The position numbers were made by a program, and so were the translations under genes. 64,000 nt of DNA from Myxococcota bacterium (GTDB taxonomy: Bacteria > Myxococcota_A > UBA796 > UBA9615 > JAKLKC01), in the NCBI GenBank assembly GCA_023150875.1, contig JAKLKC010000028.1, forward strand, positions 1 through 64,000, in the 5' to 3' direction. The number at the start of each line of letters is the position of its first letter. Position 1 is the stretch's first letter. The notes beneath the pieces are model-generated. The model had not been told where the DNA came from. It did not search any database and saw only the letters and a list, made by a program, of their open reading frames with translations. Below are positions 1-7,271 of the stretch, one piece after another.

Positions 1-34
1 ACAACGCGGCCGCCGCCCGAGACGAAAAAGACAC

Positions 35-84
35 CCCGGGCCATTCATGACGGCGCCCTCCGGCGCCCTCATGAATAGCCCGGG
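35..84. repeat. Near-perfect 23-bp inverted repeat (hairpin)
   Basis: The arms 35-57 and 62-84 are reverse complements except at two positions (68 and 77), around a 4-base loop. The outer arm is CCCGGGCCATTCATGA and the inner part is GGCGCC. There is no following T-run, so it does not look like a standard intrinsic terminator. It sits exactly where the first ~20 codons and start of the downstream GxxExxR gene should be, and its right arm supplies the in-frame TAG (76-78) that closes that frame upstream. Confidence 0.8.
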
Positions 85-435
85 CTAAGAACGGAGTGGG
101 GGAACGGCTTCCTGGAAGCGGCTTATCAGGCGCGCCTGGCCATGGAACTGAGCGAGCGGCAGATCCCGTTCGAGGAGAAGCCGCGACTTCGACCTGAGTA
201 CAAGGGAAGACCGCTGAAGCAGGAGTATGAGCCCGACCTTCTGTGCTTCGGGGAGACCCGCCTCCAAGTCAAGGCTGTCCAACAGCTCAGCGACGAGCAT
301 CGTGCCCGAGCGATCGACCACATGGAGGCGACCGGCAAGCAGCTCACCTTGCTGTTGAACTCCGGACACCACCCGAAGACCGAACACGAGCGCTTCGTCA
401 ACCACCCCCTTTCGCGTGTTTCGCGTGTTTCGTAG
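79..435 (+). pseudogene. GxxExxR family protein (PDDEXK-like fold), 5'-truncated
   Basis: Reading from the TAG at 76-78, the frame gives WGNGFLEAAYQARLAMEL, which matches the family's opening G-x-G-x-x-E-x-x-Y helix. The usual ~20 residues before it, including the start codon, are missing. The first in-frame ATG (142) lies after this conserved helix, so a start there would give a 97-residue protein lacking it. Further on come YKG, EPDLL, LQVKAV and the ending GKQLTLLLN...ERFV typical of the family. The E-x-K of the nuclease-like core reads Q-V-K here, so catalytic competence is doubtful. The last residues (RVSRVS) are encoded by a 9-bp tandem repeat. The family's biological role is not established. 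I read this as a decayed copy next to a hairpin; a GTG or other weak start is not excluded. Confidence 0.7.
410..435. repeat. 9-bp tandem repeat TTTCGCGTG (2 full copies plus a partial)
   Basis: TTTCGCGTG occurs at 410-418 and 419-427, followed by TTTCGTAG at 428-435 and then TTTC. It forms the last codons and stop of the GxxExxR reading frame. I recall similar TTTCGCGTG runs next to GxxExxR genes in unrelated phyla, which would make it part of a dispersed element; that is memory, not shown here. Confidence 0.7.
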
Positions 436-520
436 TTTCAACCATTCCCATCTGGATGCCACCCAGGGCGGTTCGTGATGACTGCCAGCCGTCGTAAATG
501 GCTCGCCGTCCTTGCCTCAC

Positions 521-571
521 CTGCAGAGGCGCAGATCGGCCCGTCTTGGGCCCGCAGAGGACGCAGTAAGG
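521..571. repeat. Paired GCAGAGG-N-CGCAG motifs
   Basis: CTGCAGAGGCGCAGA (near 521-535) and CCGCAGAGGACGCAG (near 552-566) are two copies of a short motif separated by the small palindrome-like CCGTCTTGGGCCCG. They fall in the ~170-base stretch between the truncated GxxExxR frame and the frameshifted gene, in which no other gene is visible. They may be the other boundary of the same repeat element. Confidence 0.45.
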
Positions 572-607
572 AGAGCGGGGAGGCCCGGATCTCTGGGCGG
601 CAAACGG

Positions 608-1083
608 ATGGGCAATGTTTCAACCCTGTGGCAGTCGACCTACGACGCCTTCGTCGATGGCGGCGAGGCGTTCGTCGCCGCCCCCCACGCAGGCGACGTG
701 CATGACCCGACCCGCCCGGAGATGGGGAACTGGCTCGCGGCCCCGGGCAGTTTCTCGCTGGGGAACAACGGCTATCCATTCCCAAGAGCCGGCTCCACGT
801 CTCGCCCGCCTCTCCCGAAGGCAAGATGGACCGGGTCTTCGGGATGGAGAACGGCGGAGACATGCGCATCGCCCTCACCTCGTTCGGCGTGGCCGCCCCG
901 AACTACAAGACTCTCGTGGAGCTGCGGGAGCACTCGTGCGAGATGTACGAGGTGGAGGCGGACGGGGCCATCGGGGACCACCTGGGGAGCATCACCCCGC
1001 CCTCAGACACCTTCGAGGTGATCTTCTGGGACGACGACCCGTACCGGACCCGCCTCGTGTACGGGGACTGCCAGCCGTATTGA
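608..1083 (+). pseudogene. Unrecognised gene with a one-base frameshift near 779-784
   Basis: Two adjacent frames carry coding-like sequence that joins end to end. Frame A from ATG 608 reads MGNVSTLWQSTYDAFV and continues to GNNGYPF. The next frame then reads PKSRLHVSPASPEGK and continues to the stop at 1081-1083 (ending VYGDCQPY). Adding one C to the run in TTCCCAAG near 779-784 joins them into one protein of about 158 residues. I do not recognise the family, and there is no clear Shine-Dalgarno before 608. Either a sequencing or assembly error in a C-run, or a true pseudogene. It may also be the 3' remnant of a larger gene interrupted by the repeat element just upstream. Confidence 0.5.
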
Positions 1084-1177
1084 GGAGGGGGCGGCCGGGG
1101 CGGCGCCGGTGGGGACCGCCCGGCCGGCGCGCCGCGGCCATGATAGGGGGCGGTGCGGGGGGCGGCAAACCCATCGG

Positions 1178-1206
1178 TTGACGGGGCCTCGGGGAGGGCA
1201 TATCTC
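1178..1206 (+). promoter_or_regulatory. Putative sigma-70 promoter for mutS2
   Basis: TTGACG at 1178-1183 is followed about 16-17 bases later by ATATCT/TATCTC (1200-1206). It lies ~55 bases before the mutS2 start in the 177-base gap after the frameshifted gene, which holds nothing else recognisable. Motif match only. Confidence 0.4.
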
Positions 1207-1260
1207 TGTCCGCCGGTCGCCCCACCGGCGCGCCCCCGGTCCCGGATCGGCCCCCCCTCC

Positions 1261-3741
1261 ATGGATCCCGTCGCTCCCAGCCCCACCGTTGCCGCCGGCT
1301 CGCTCCGCGCCCTGGAGGACAGGTCCCTCGCGTCCCTGGACTGGCCGCGGCTGCTGTCCCACCTCGCCGATCGCGCCCAGAGCGCCCGGGGGCGCGAGCG
1401 CTGCCTGGAGGCGCCGCTGCACGCCCGGGTGGCGGACGTGCGGGCCGCCCAGGAGGAGGCGGCGGAGGTCATGGCCCTGCTGCGGGAGGAGCAGGTCCCC
1501 ATGGGGGGGATCACGGACGCCCGGGGCCTGGTGGGCCGCGCCCGGCGCGGCGACGTGCTGAACGGACGGGAGCTGCTGGAGGTCGCGGCCAACCTGGAGT
1601 CCCTCCACCGCCTGCGCCGCCACCTGCTCACCCGGGCCGAGCGCGCCCCCCGCCTGGCGGGGATCGCCGAGCCCATCCCCCAGCTCACCGACCTGGCGGC
1701 CCTGCTGCGGGACTCCTTCGACACCCGGGGCGAGCTGTCGGCGTCGACCTACCCCCAGCTCGCCGAGCTGCGGGCGGCCAAGGCCCGGCTGCACGCCGAG
1801 ATCACCCGGCGGATCGAGGAGGTGGTGCGGGGGGAGGCGTGGGCGGGGGCCCTGCAGGACGACTACACCACCATCCGGGGCGACCGCTACGTCGTGCCCC
1901 TGAAGGCCCAGGCGAAGTCCCTGGACCTGGGGATCGTGCACGACACCTCCGGCTCGGGGCAGACGGTGTTCGTCGAGCCCAAGGAAGTGATCTCCCTGAA
2001 CAACCGCCTGGTCCTCGCCGACGCCGAGCTGCGGAACGAGGAGCGGAGGATCCTCGCCCACCTGTCGGACGTCGTGGGGGGGCAGGCGGGCGAGCTGGAA
2101 GCGGGCCTCGGGGCCGCCGCCACGCTGGACTTCGCCCTCGCCCGGGGCCGCCTGGGCCTGGACCTGGACGGGACCACCCCCGAGGTGGTGGCGGAGCCCC
2201 GCCTGGACGCCGCCGCCGCCCGGCACCCCCTGCTGGTGCTGCGGGGCCTGGACGTGGTCCCCAACCGGATCCGCCTGGGGCGCCCCCACCGGGCGACGAT
2301 CCTCTCGGGCCCCAACACCGGGGGCAAGACCGTCACCCTCAAGACCCTGGGTCTCCTCGCCCTGATGACCCGGGCGGGGATCCCCCTCCCCGCTGCCGAG
2401 GGGGCGGTGGTGGGGGTCTTCCCCCGGGTGCTGACCGACATCGGCGACACCCAGAGCGTCGAGTCCGACCTGTCCACCTTCAGCGGCCACGTGCGCGCCC
2501 TGAAGGAGATCTTCACGGCCCTGGTCGAGGAGGGGGGCGAGGGCGCCCTGGTGCTCCTGGACGAGGTGGCGGTGGGGACCGATCCCCGCCAGGGGGCCGC
2601 CCTGGGCCGGGCGCTGCTGATGGCCCTGCTGGATCGCGGCTGCGTGCTCGCCACCACCACCCACTACGCCGAGCTGAAGGCCCTGGCGGCGGTGGACCCC
2701 CGCTTCGCCAACGCCCGCGTGGAGTACGACGCCGAGACCCTCCGGCCCACCTACCGCCTCGTCCACGGCCACCCCGGGCGCTCCTACGGCCTGGAGATCG
2801 CCCGGCGCCTCGGCCTGCCCGGGGACGTGCTGGACGCGGCCGAGCGCCTGGTGGAGACCCAGGAGAAGGAGCTGGAGGCGCTGCTCGCCGAGCAGGAGAA
2901 CGAGGCGAGGCGCGCCCGGGAGGAGGCCGCCCAGGCCGCCCGGGCCCGCGCCGAGGCGGAGGCGGCGGCGCGCCGCCTGGCGGAGAGGGAGCGGGAGCTG
3001 CGGGAGAGGGAGCGGACCCTGAAGCAGGAGGTCGCCCGCCGCTTCGAAGACGAGGTCCGCGCCTACCGCGAGGAGGTGCGGGGGGTGATCCGCGACCTCC
3101 AACGGCGGCCGGGCATGGCGGAGGCGGAGCGGGCGCGGGGGCACGTCGAGGCCGGGGCCCGCCGGGTGAGGGAGCGTATCGGCCCCGGACCCGCGCCGTC
3201 ACCTTCCGGTCCGCCCGGTCGCCTGGACTGGAGTGCGACCCGGATCGGGGATCCCGCGTTCGTGGCGAGCCTGGGCAGGACGGCCCGCATCGCCTCCCTC
3301 CCCGATCCCTCGGGGCGGGTGGAGGTTCTGGTGGGGGGAGCGCGCCTGCGGGTCGCCGGGGCGGAGCTGGCCCCGCCGCCGGATGAGAAGCCCGACGCCG
3401 CCGCGCCCCGGAGGCCCAGGCTCCCCCCGGGGCTCGCCTCCCGGGGCCCGGCCCGCCTGGAGCCCGCCCAGACGGAACTCCACGACGCGCTGCGGATGCC
3501 TTCCAACACGTTGGACCTCCGCGGCCGGAGGGTGGACGAGGCGTTGGACGCGGTGGCGGCCTTCCTGGACCAGGCGGCTCTCGCCGGCCGGGACGTGGTG
3601 TTCGTGCTCCACGGCCACGGCACCAACGCCCTGCGGGACGCCGTTAGGGACATGCTCCGCACCTCCCCCTACGTGAGGGAGCACCGCCCCGCGGGCGAGT
3701 CCCAGGGGGGCGACGCCGTGACGGCGGTGCGGCTGTCCTGA
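1261..3741 (+). CDS. mutS2: Endonuclease MutS2
   Basis: 826 residues, normal MutS2 length. The order is an N-terminal MutS-like core and clamp, then an ABC-type ATPase with Walker A GPNTGGKT at ~351-358, the signature region, and Walker B LVLLDEVAVGTDP. A long charged coiled coil (~540-640) follows, and then a C-terminal Smr nuclease domain (~745-826) with LDLRG and HGHGTNALR. MutS2 lacks the mismatch-recognition domain of MutS. It acts on branched DNA to suppress recombination and/or rescues collided ribosomes, depending on species. The ATG at 1261 is the start that best fits the family; no good ribosome site precedes it. gor follows after 27 bases on the same strand. Confidence 0.95.
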   Translation: MDPVAPSPTVAAGSLRALEDRSLASLDWPRLLSHLADRAQSARGRERCLEAPLHARVADVRAAQEEAAEVMALLREEQVPMGGITDARGLVGRARRGDVLNGRELLEVAANLESLHRLRRHLLTRAERAPRLAGIAEPIPQLTDLAALLRDSFDTRGELSASTYPQLAELRAAKARLHAEITRRIEEVVRGEAWAGALQDDYTTIRGDRYVVPLKAQAKSLDLGIVHDTSGSGQTVFVEPKEVISLNNRLVLADAELRNEERRILAHLSDVVGGQAGELEAGLGAAATLDFALARGRLGLDLDGTTPEVVAEPRLDAAAARHPLLVLRGLDVVPNRIRLGRPHRATILSGPNTGGKTVTLKTLGLLALMTRAGIPLPAAEGAVVGVFPRVLTDIGDTQSVESDLSTFSGHVRALKEIFTALVEEGGEGALVLLDEVAVGTDPRQGAALGRALLMALLDRGCVLATTTHYAELKALAAVDPRFANARVEYDAETLRPTYRLVHGHPGRSYGLEIARRLGLPGDVLDAAERLVETQEKELEALLAEQENEARRAREEAAQAARARAEAEAAARRLAERERELRERERTLKQEVARRFEDEVRAYREEVRGVIRDLQRRPGMAEAERARGHVEAGARRVRERIGPGPAPSPSGPPGRLDWSATRIGDPAFVASLGRTARIASLPDPSGRVEVLVGGARLRVAGAELAPPPDEKPDAAAPRRPRLPPGLASRGPARLEPAQTELHDALRMPSNTLDLRGRRVDEALDAVAAFLDQAALAGRDVVFVLHGHGTNALRDAVRDMLRTSPYVREHRPAGESQGGDAVTAVRLS

Positions 3742-3768
3742 GCCGGGCGGGAACCGCGGAAGGGACGG

Positions 3769-5118
3769 ATGGAGCGCTACGAGTACCTCGTGATCGGCGG
3801 CGGCAGCGGAGGGCTGGCGTCCGCCCGGCGGGCCGCCGGGTACGGTGCCCGGGTCGCCCTGGTCGAGGCGGGGCGCCTCGGGGGTACCTGCGTCAACCTG
3901 GGCTGCGTCCCCAAGAAGGTGATGTGGAACGCCTCGTCCGTCGCCGAGCACCTCGCCGACGCTCGGGGTTACGGCTTCGACGTGGAGGTCCGCGGCTTCG
4001 ACTGGGGCGCGCTGAAGAGGGCCCGGGACGGCTACGTGGAGCGGCTGAACGGCGTGTACCGGCGGAACCTGGAGGTGGACGGCGTGGAGCGGATCGAGGG
4101 CCGCGCCCGCTTCGTCGCCCCCCGCACCATCGAGGTGGCGGGGCGGAGGATCGAGGGCGAGCACGTCCTCATCGCCACCGGCGGCCGTCCCCACGTCCCG
4201 GCGGTGCCGGGGGCGGAGCTGGGGATCTCGTCCGACGGCTTCTTCGCCCTGGAGTCCCTGCCCAGGCGGGTGGCCATCGTCGGCGCGGGCTACATCGCCG
4301 TCGAGCTGGCGGGGGTGCTGCACGCCCTGGGGGCAGAGGTGGTGCTGATGCTCCGGGGCGAGGTCCTGCTGGCGCGCTTCGACGCCCTGCTGAGGGACAC
4401 CCTGATGGAGGAGATGAGCGGGGCGGGGATCGGGGTGCTGCCGTGCCTGCACCTCGAGCGGGTGGAGCGAGAGCCCGACGGGACCCTGGCCATGCTGAGC
4501 GCCGCCGGGGAGCGGCACTCGGGCTTCGACACCCTGCTGTGGGCGACGGGGCGCGTGCCCGACACCGCCACCCTGGGCCTGGACGCGGCGGGGGTGGCGG
4601 TGGACTCCGCGGGGCACGTGGTGGTGGACGCGCTGCAGGACACCGGGGCCGAGAGGACCTACGCCGTGGGGGACGTCACCGGGCGCTGGCAGCTCACGCC
4701 CGTCGCCATCGCGGCCGGCCGCCGCCTCGCGGACCGCTTGTTCGGGGGCGTCCCGGGTGCCCGGCTGGAGTACGAGGACATCCCCACGGTGGTGTTCAGC
4801 CACCCTCCCATCGGCACGGTGGGCCTGACGGAGGAGCAGGCCCACGAGAGGTACGGCCAGAGCGGCGTGAAGGTCTACACCACACACTTCACGAACATGT
4901 ACCACGCCGTGACCCAGCGGAGGTCGGCGACGGCGATGAAGGTGGTGACGGTGGGGGAGAGGGAGCGGGTGGTGGGGATCCACATCATCGGCCGCGGGGC
5001 CGACGAGATGATCCAGGGCTTCGCCGTGGCGGTGAGGATGGGCGCGACCAAGGCGGACCTGGACCGCACGGTGGGGATCCACCCCACCGCGGCCGAGGAG
5101 CTGGTGACGCTGCGCTGA
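3769..5118 (+). CDS. gor: Glutathione-disulfide reductase
   Basis: 449 residues, full length. FAD-binding GGGSGG lies at ~10-15. The redox-active pair C41 and C46 is in [13 protein letters not shown], the glutathione-reductase form of this motif. The NADPH fold GAGYIAVE is followed by an arginine ([11 protein letters not shown]) suited to NADPH. The C-terminal dimerisation domain ends with the catalytic HPTAAEE. It reduces oxidised glutathione with NADPH in the cytoplasm. GAAGGGACGG precedes the ATG. It probably shares a transcript with mutS2 and converges with the cytochrome gene only 24 bases downstream. Other flavin disulfide reductases (trypanothione or mercuric type) fit less well. Confidence 0.92.
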   Translation: MERYEYLVIGGGSGGLASARRAAGYGARVALVEAGRLGGTCVNLGCVPKKVMWNASSVAEHLADARGYGFDVEVRGFDWGALKRARDGYVERLNGVYRRNLEVDGVERIEGRARFVAPRTIEVAGRRIEGEHVLIATGGRPHVPAVPGAELGISSDGFFALESLPRRVAIVGAGYIAVELAGVLHALGAEVVLMLRGEVLLARFDALLRDTLMEEMSGAGIGVLPCLHLERVEREPDGTLAMLSAAGERHSGFDTLLWATGRVPDTATLGLDAAGVAVDSAGHVVVDALQDTGAERTYAVGDVTGRWQLTPVAIAAGRRLADRLFGGVPGARLEYEDIPTVVFSHPPIGTVGLTEEQAHERYGQSGVKVYTTHFTNMYHAVTQRRSATAMKVVTVGERERVVGIHIIGRGADEMIQGFAVAVRMGATKADLDRTVGIHPTAAEELVTLR

Positions 5119-5142
5119 CGGGGTCCGGAGCCGCCGGGGCGG

Positions 5143-6207
5143 TCAGTGCACCCCCTTCTCCGCGGGGGGGACCGTCTGGAGGTAGGCCCAGACGGCCTTC
5201 AGCTCGGTGTCGGTCATCTTCCCGTAGGCCTGCCAGGGCATGGCGGGGTTGACGTCCGAGCCGTCGGGGCGCTTGCCCTCCCGCATGGAGCGGATGAAGT
5301 CCTCCTCCTTCCAGCCCTTGAGCCCCGTCTCGTGGGGGGTGATGTTGGCGACGATGGGCATGTTGGGATCGCCCTCCATCTTGCCCCCGGACAGGTTGGC
5401 GCCATGGCAGCCGACGCACACCTGGGTCATGTGGGCGCCCAGCTCGACGCTGACCTGCTGGGCGGGCGGGCTCTCGGGGTGGGCCTTCTGGTGGTCGATG
5501 CCGTAGGCCGGGAACATCCTGGGGTCGGTGGCCCCCATGATGGCGAACACGGGGCCGAACCGGGGGCGGCCGATGTCCCGGTCCACGGGAGGGACGCTGC
5601 GGAGGTAGGCGACGATGTCGGAGAGCTCCCGGTCCGACAGGTTCCGGAACTCCTCGGACGGCATCGACGAGCTGCGACCGTCCCGCCGCAGTCCGTGGCG
5701 CACCGCCCGGTCCCACTCCTGGGGCGTGTAGCCCTCGACGACGCTCCCCTTGCCGGTGGTGAGGTTGGGTCCGCCCCAGTACCCGACGATGGGCACGTCC
5801 ACCAGGACCTTGCCGCCGAAGTCGTCGCCGTGGCAGCCGAAGCAGCCCGCCCAGGCGTGGACGATGTGCTCGCCCCTCTTCACGGCCCGTTCCAGGGCGA
5901 TGGCGTCCAGGTCCAGGCCCGTCAGGGGATCGGGGGCCGCGGCGCCTCCGTCGGTGGTCGCGGGAGTGACGGGAGGGGCACCCCCGGCGTCCGTCGCCAC
6001 CGCGAGGGCGGCGGGCGCGCGCTCCCGCCGGAGATCCTCCAGCTCGGCCTCGGACAGGGGGAAGGGGATGGGGAAGGAGGCGTCGTGGACCTCCCAACTC
6101 TTGTCGTAGCGCGCCGAAGACTGGGACTTCGCCCAGGCGTACGCACCGAGACCCGCGATCAGCAGCAACAGGAGCAGGACACCGACGACCTTCAGGATCC
6201 GCTTCAC
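5143..6207 (-). CDS. Membrane-anchored diheme cytochrome c
   Basis: 354 residues from a GTG start at 6207, chosen because GGGAGG lies five bases upstream and the protein then opens with a classic uncleaved anchor (MKRILKVVGVLLLLLLIAGL). Two heme-binding motifs are present: C122-FG-C125-H126 and C264-VG-C267-H268. Candidate axial methionines follow each (SSSMP at ~182 and PAMPW at ~323). The two halves are repeats of one class I cytochrome c domain separated by a linker. It probably carries electrons in the periplasm to or from a membrane oxidoreductase. No oxidase or dehydrogenase partner is adjacent, so the donor and acceptor are unknown. Confidence 0.88.
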   Translation of the reverse strand: MKRILKVVGVLLLLLLIAGLGAYAWAKSQSSARYDKSWEVHDASFPIPFPLSEAELEDLRRERAPAALAVATDAGGAPPVTPATTDGGAAAPDPLTGLDLDAIALERAVKRGEHIVHAWAGCFGCHGDDFGGKVLVDVPIVGYWGGPNLTTGKGSVVEGYTPQEWDRAVRHGLRRDGRSSSMPSEEFRNLSDRELSDIVAYLRSVPPVDRDIGRPRFGPVFAIMGATDPRMFPAYGIDHQKAHPESPPAQQVSVELGAHMTQVCVGCHGANLSGGKMEGDPNMPIVANITPHETGLKGWKEEDFIRSMREGKRPDGSDVNPAMPWQAYGKMTDTELKAVWAYLQTVPPAEKGVH

Positions 6208-6350
6208 GGTACCTCCCGCGACGGGGTGTGGACCGGAGTATACGGAGACCTGCAAGCCGAATGCAGAAGAAATCGGGCCGCGGAGGGTGGACCCCGTTCC
6301 GAACGCCGTCGAGGACGCGGGAGCCCGGTCGCCCCTCCCGGGGCCCCCCG

Positions 6351-7064
6351 TCAGTCCGCCGGGTCCCGTTCGGGCTCGCGGCCCGATCTCACGGCCTCGA
6401 GCTGGCCGTCGATCCGGTCGAGGTCCCTCTGGGCCTTCTCCACCAGGAGGTCCAGGTCGGCGTTGTCGGGGTTCCAGGCGCCGTCCCCCACGTAGCCCTC
6501 TTCCAGCAGGGTCAGCCGCTCCGCCAGGCGCTCGCGGCGCGTCTCCAGCCCGGCGATCCGCTCGGCGCGGGTCGGGGCGGGGCCCTGGGCGGTGGCGGGA
6601 CGCGGGGCGGGATCTCCTCCCTCCCGGGCGTCCGGGCGGGAGGGGGCGCGGGCCGGGGCGCGGCGCGGGGGGGCGTCGGGGTCGTACACCGTGCCGTCGG
6701 GGAGGATCCGGATCGCCCTGGTGTCAGGCCCCGCCGGGCCCTGCGGCCGTGGCGAGGCTCCGGCAGCGGGGGCGGGGGCCTCGGGCGAAGGCGCGGCCTC
6801 CCTCGCCACCACGGAGTATCGCCCGCCCAGGTCGGGCGAGCGCGCCCCGGACTGCCCGGCCGCCTGGCTCCGGTACTTCGGGGGGACCAGGCGCAGGTCG
6901 TCCACGAAGTGCCAGGAGCCCGCGTCATCGACCCACGAGTAGATGCGCCCGTCCCCGGCATCGGCGGCGCATGGGGCCAGCGCGCCCAGCGCCAGGACCG
7001 CGGCGGCGAGGGCGGCGCGGCCGGCCGGGGGCCAGGGGGCGGGGAGCCGGAGCGGTGCGTTCAT
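6351..7064 (-). CDS. Exported DUF4124-like protein with C-terminal coiled coil
   Basis: 237 residues from the ATG at 7064. A signal peptide (~1-35, ending CAADA) is followed by IYSWVDDAGSWHFVDDL, the short beta motif of DUF4124 proteins, and VPPKYR. A long Pro/Ala-rich low-complexity middle comes next, then a helical segment (~185-230) with heptad-like leucines (ERIAGLETRRERLAERL). DUF4124 proteins are envelope proteins of unknown function. The gene is divergent from the ETF-QO gene across a 207-base gap holding the latter's promoter. Confidence 0.7.
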   Translation of the reverse strand: MNAPLRLPAPWPPAGRAALAAAVLALGALAPCAADAGDGRIYSWVDDAGSWHFVDDLRLVPPKYRSQAAGQSGARSPDLGGRYSVVAREAAPSPEAPAPAAGASPRPQGPAGPDTRAIRILPDGTVYDPDAPPRRAPARAPSRPDAREGGDPAPRPATAQGPAPTRAERIAGLETRRERLAERLTLLEEGYVGDGAWNPDNADLDLLVEKAQRDLDRIDGQLEAVRSGREPERDPAD

Positions 7065-7149
7065 GGCGTGGGGGCCTTCACGAGCCTCCTCATCATGGCC
7101 GCCCGGCCCCCCGCCTGTCAACGAGCCCCGCCGGCCCTGCGGGGGCGCT

Positions 7150-7178
7150 TTGACAGCGGGGCTCCGACTCCCTATCAT
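7150..7178 (+). promoter_or_regulatory. Strong sigma-70 promoter for the ETF-QO gene
   Basis: TTGACA at 7150-7155, a 17-base spacer, and TATCAT at 7173-7178. This is a near-consensus match in DNA where AT-rich hexamers are rare. Transcription would begin around 7185, leaving a leader of about 85 bases before the ATG at 7272. Confidence 0.75.
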
Positions 7179-7195
7179 CCCCTCGCCCCGCCGAC

Positions 7196-7209
7196 TGAAC
7201 GGTCATTCA
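7196..7209. promoter_or_regulatory. Candidate operator TGAACGGTCATTCA
   Basis: This imperfect 14-base dyad has outer arms TGAA/TTCA and lies just downstream of the predicted start point, a good place for a repressor. The half-site TCATTCA resembles those bound by TetR-family fatty-acid-degradation regulators of FadR type. That fits the job of ETF-QO in acyl-CoA oxidation, but no regulator gene is nearby. Confidence 0.35.
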
Positions 7210-7271
7210 TTCCGGAGAGGCGAGGATCCCGGCGGCGGCGCTGGGGATCCCCCGCCCGAGCGAGGCCCGAC

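Noticed and set aside
1003-3144. 713-codon minus-strand frame opposite mutS2
   Set aside because: Low-complexity Leu/Gly/Ala antisense product; mutS2 has unmistakable motifs on the plus strand.
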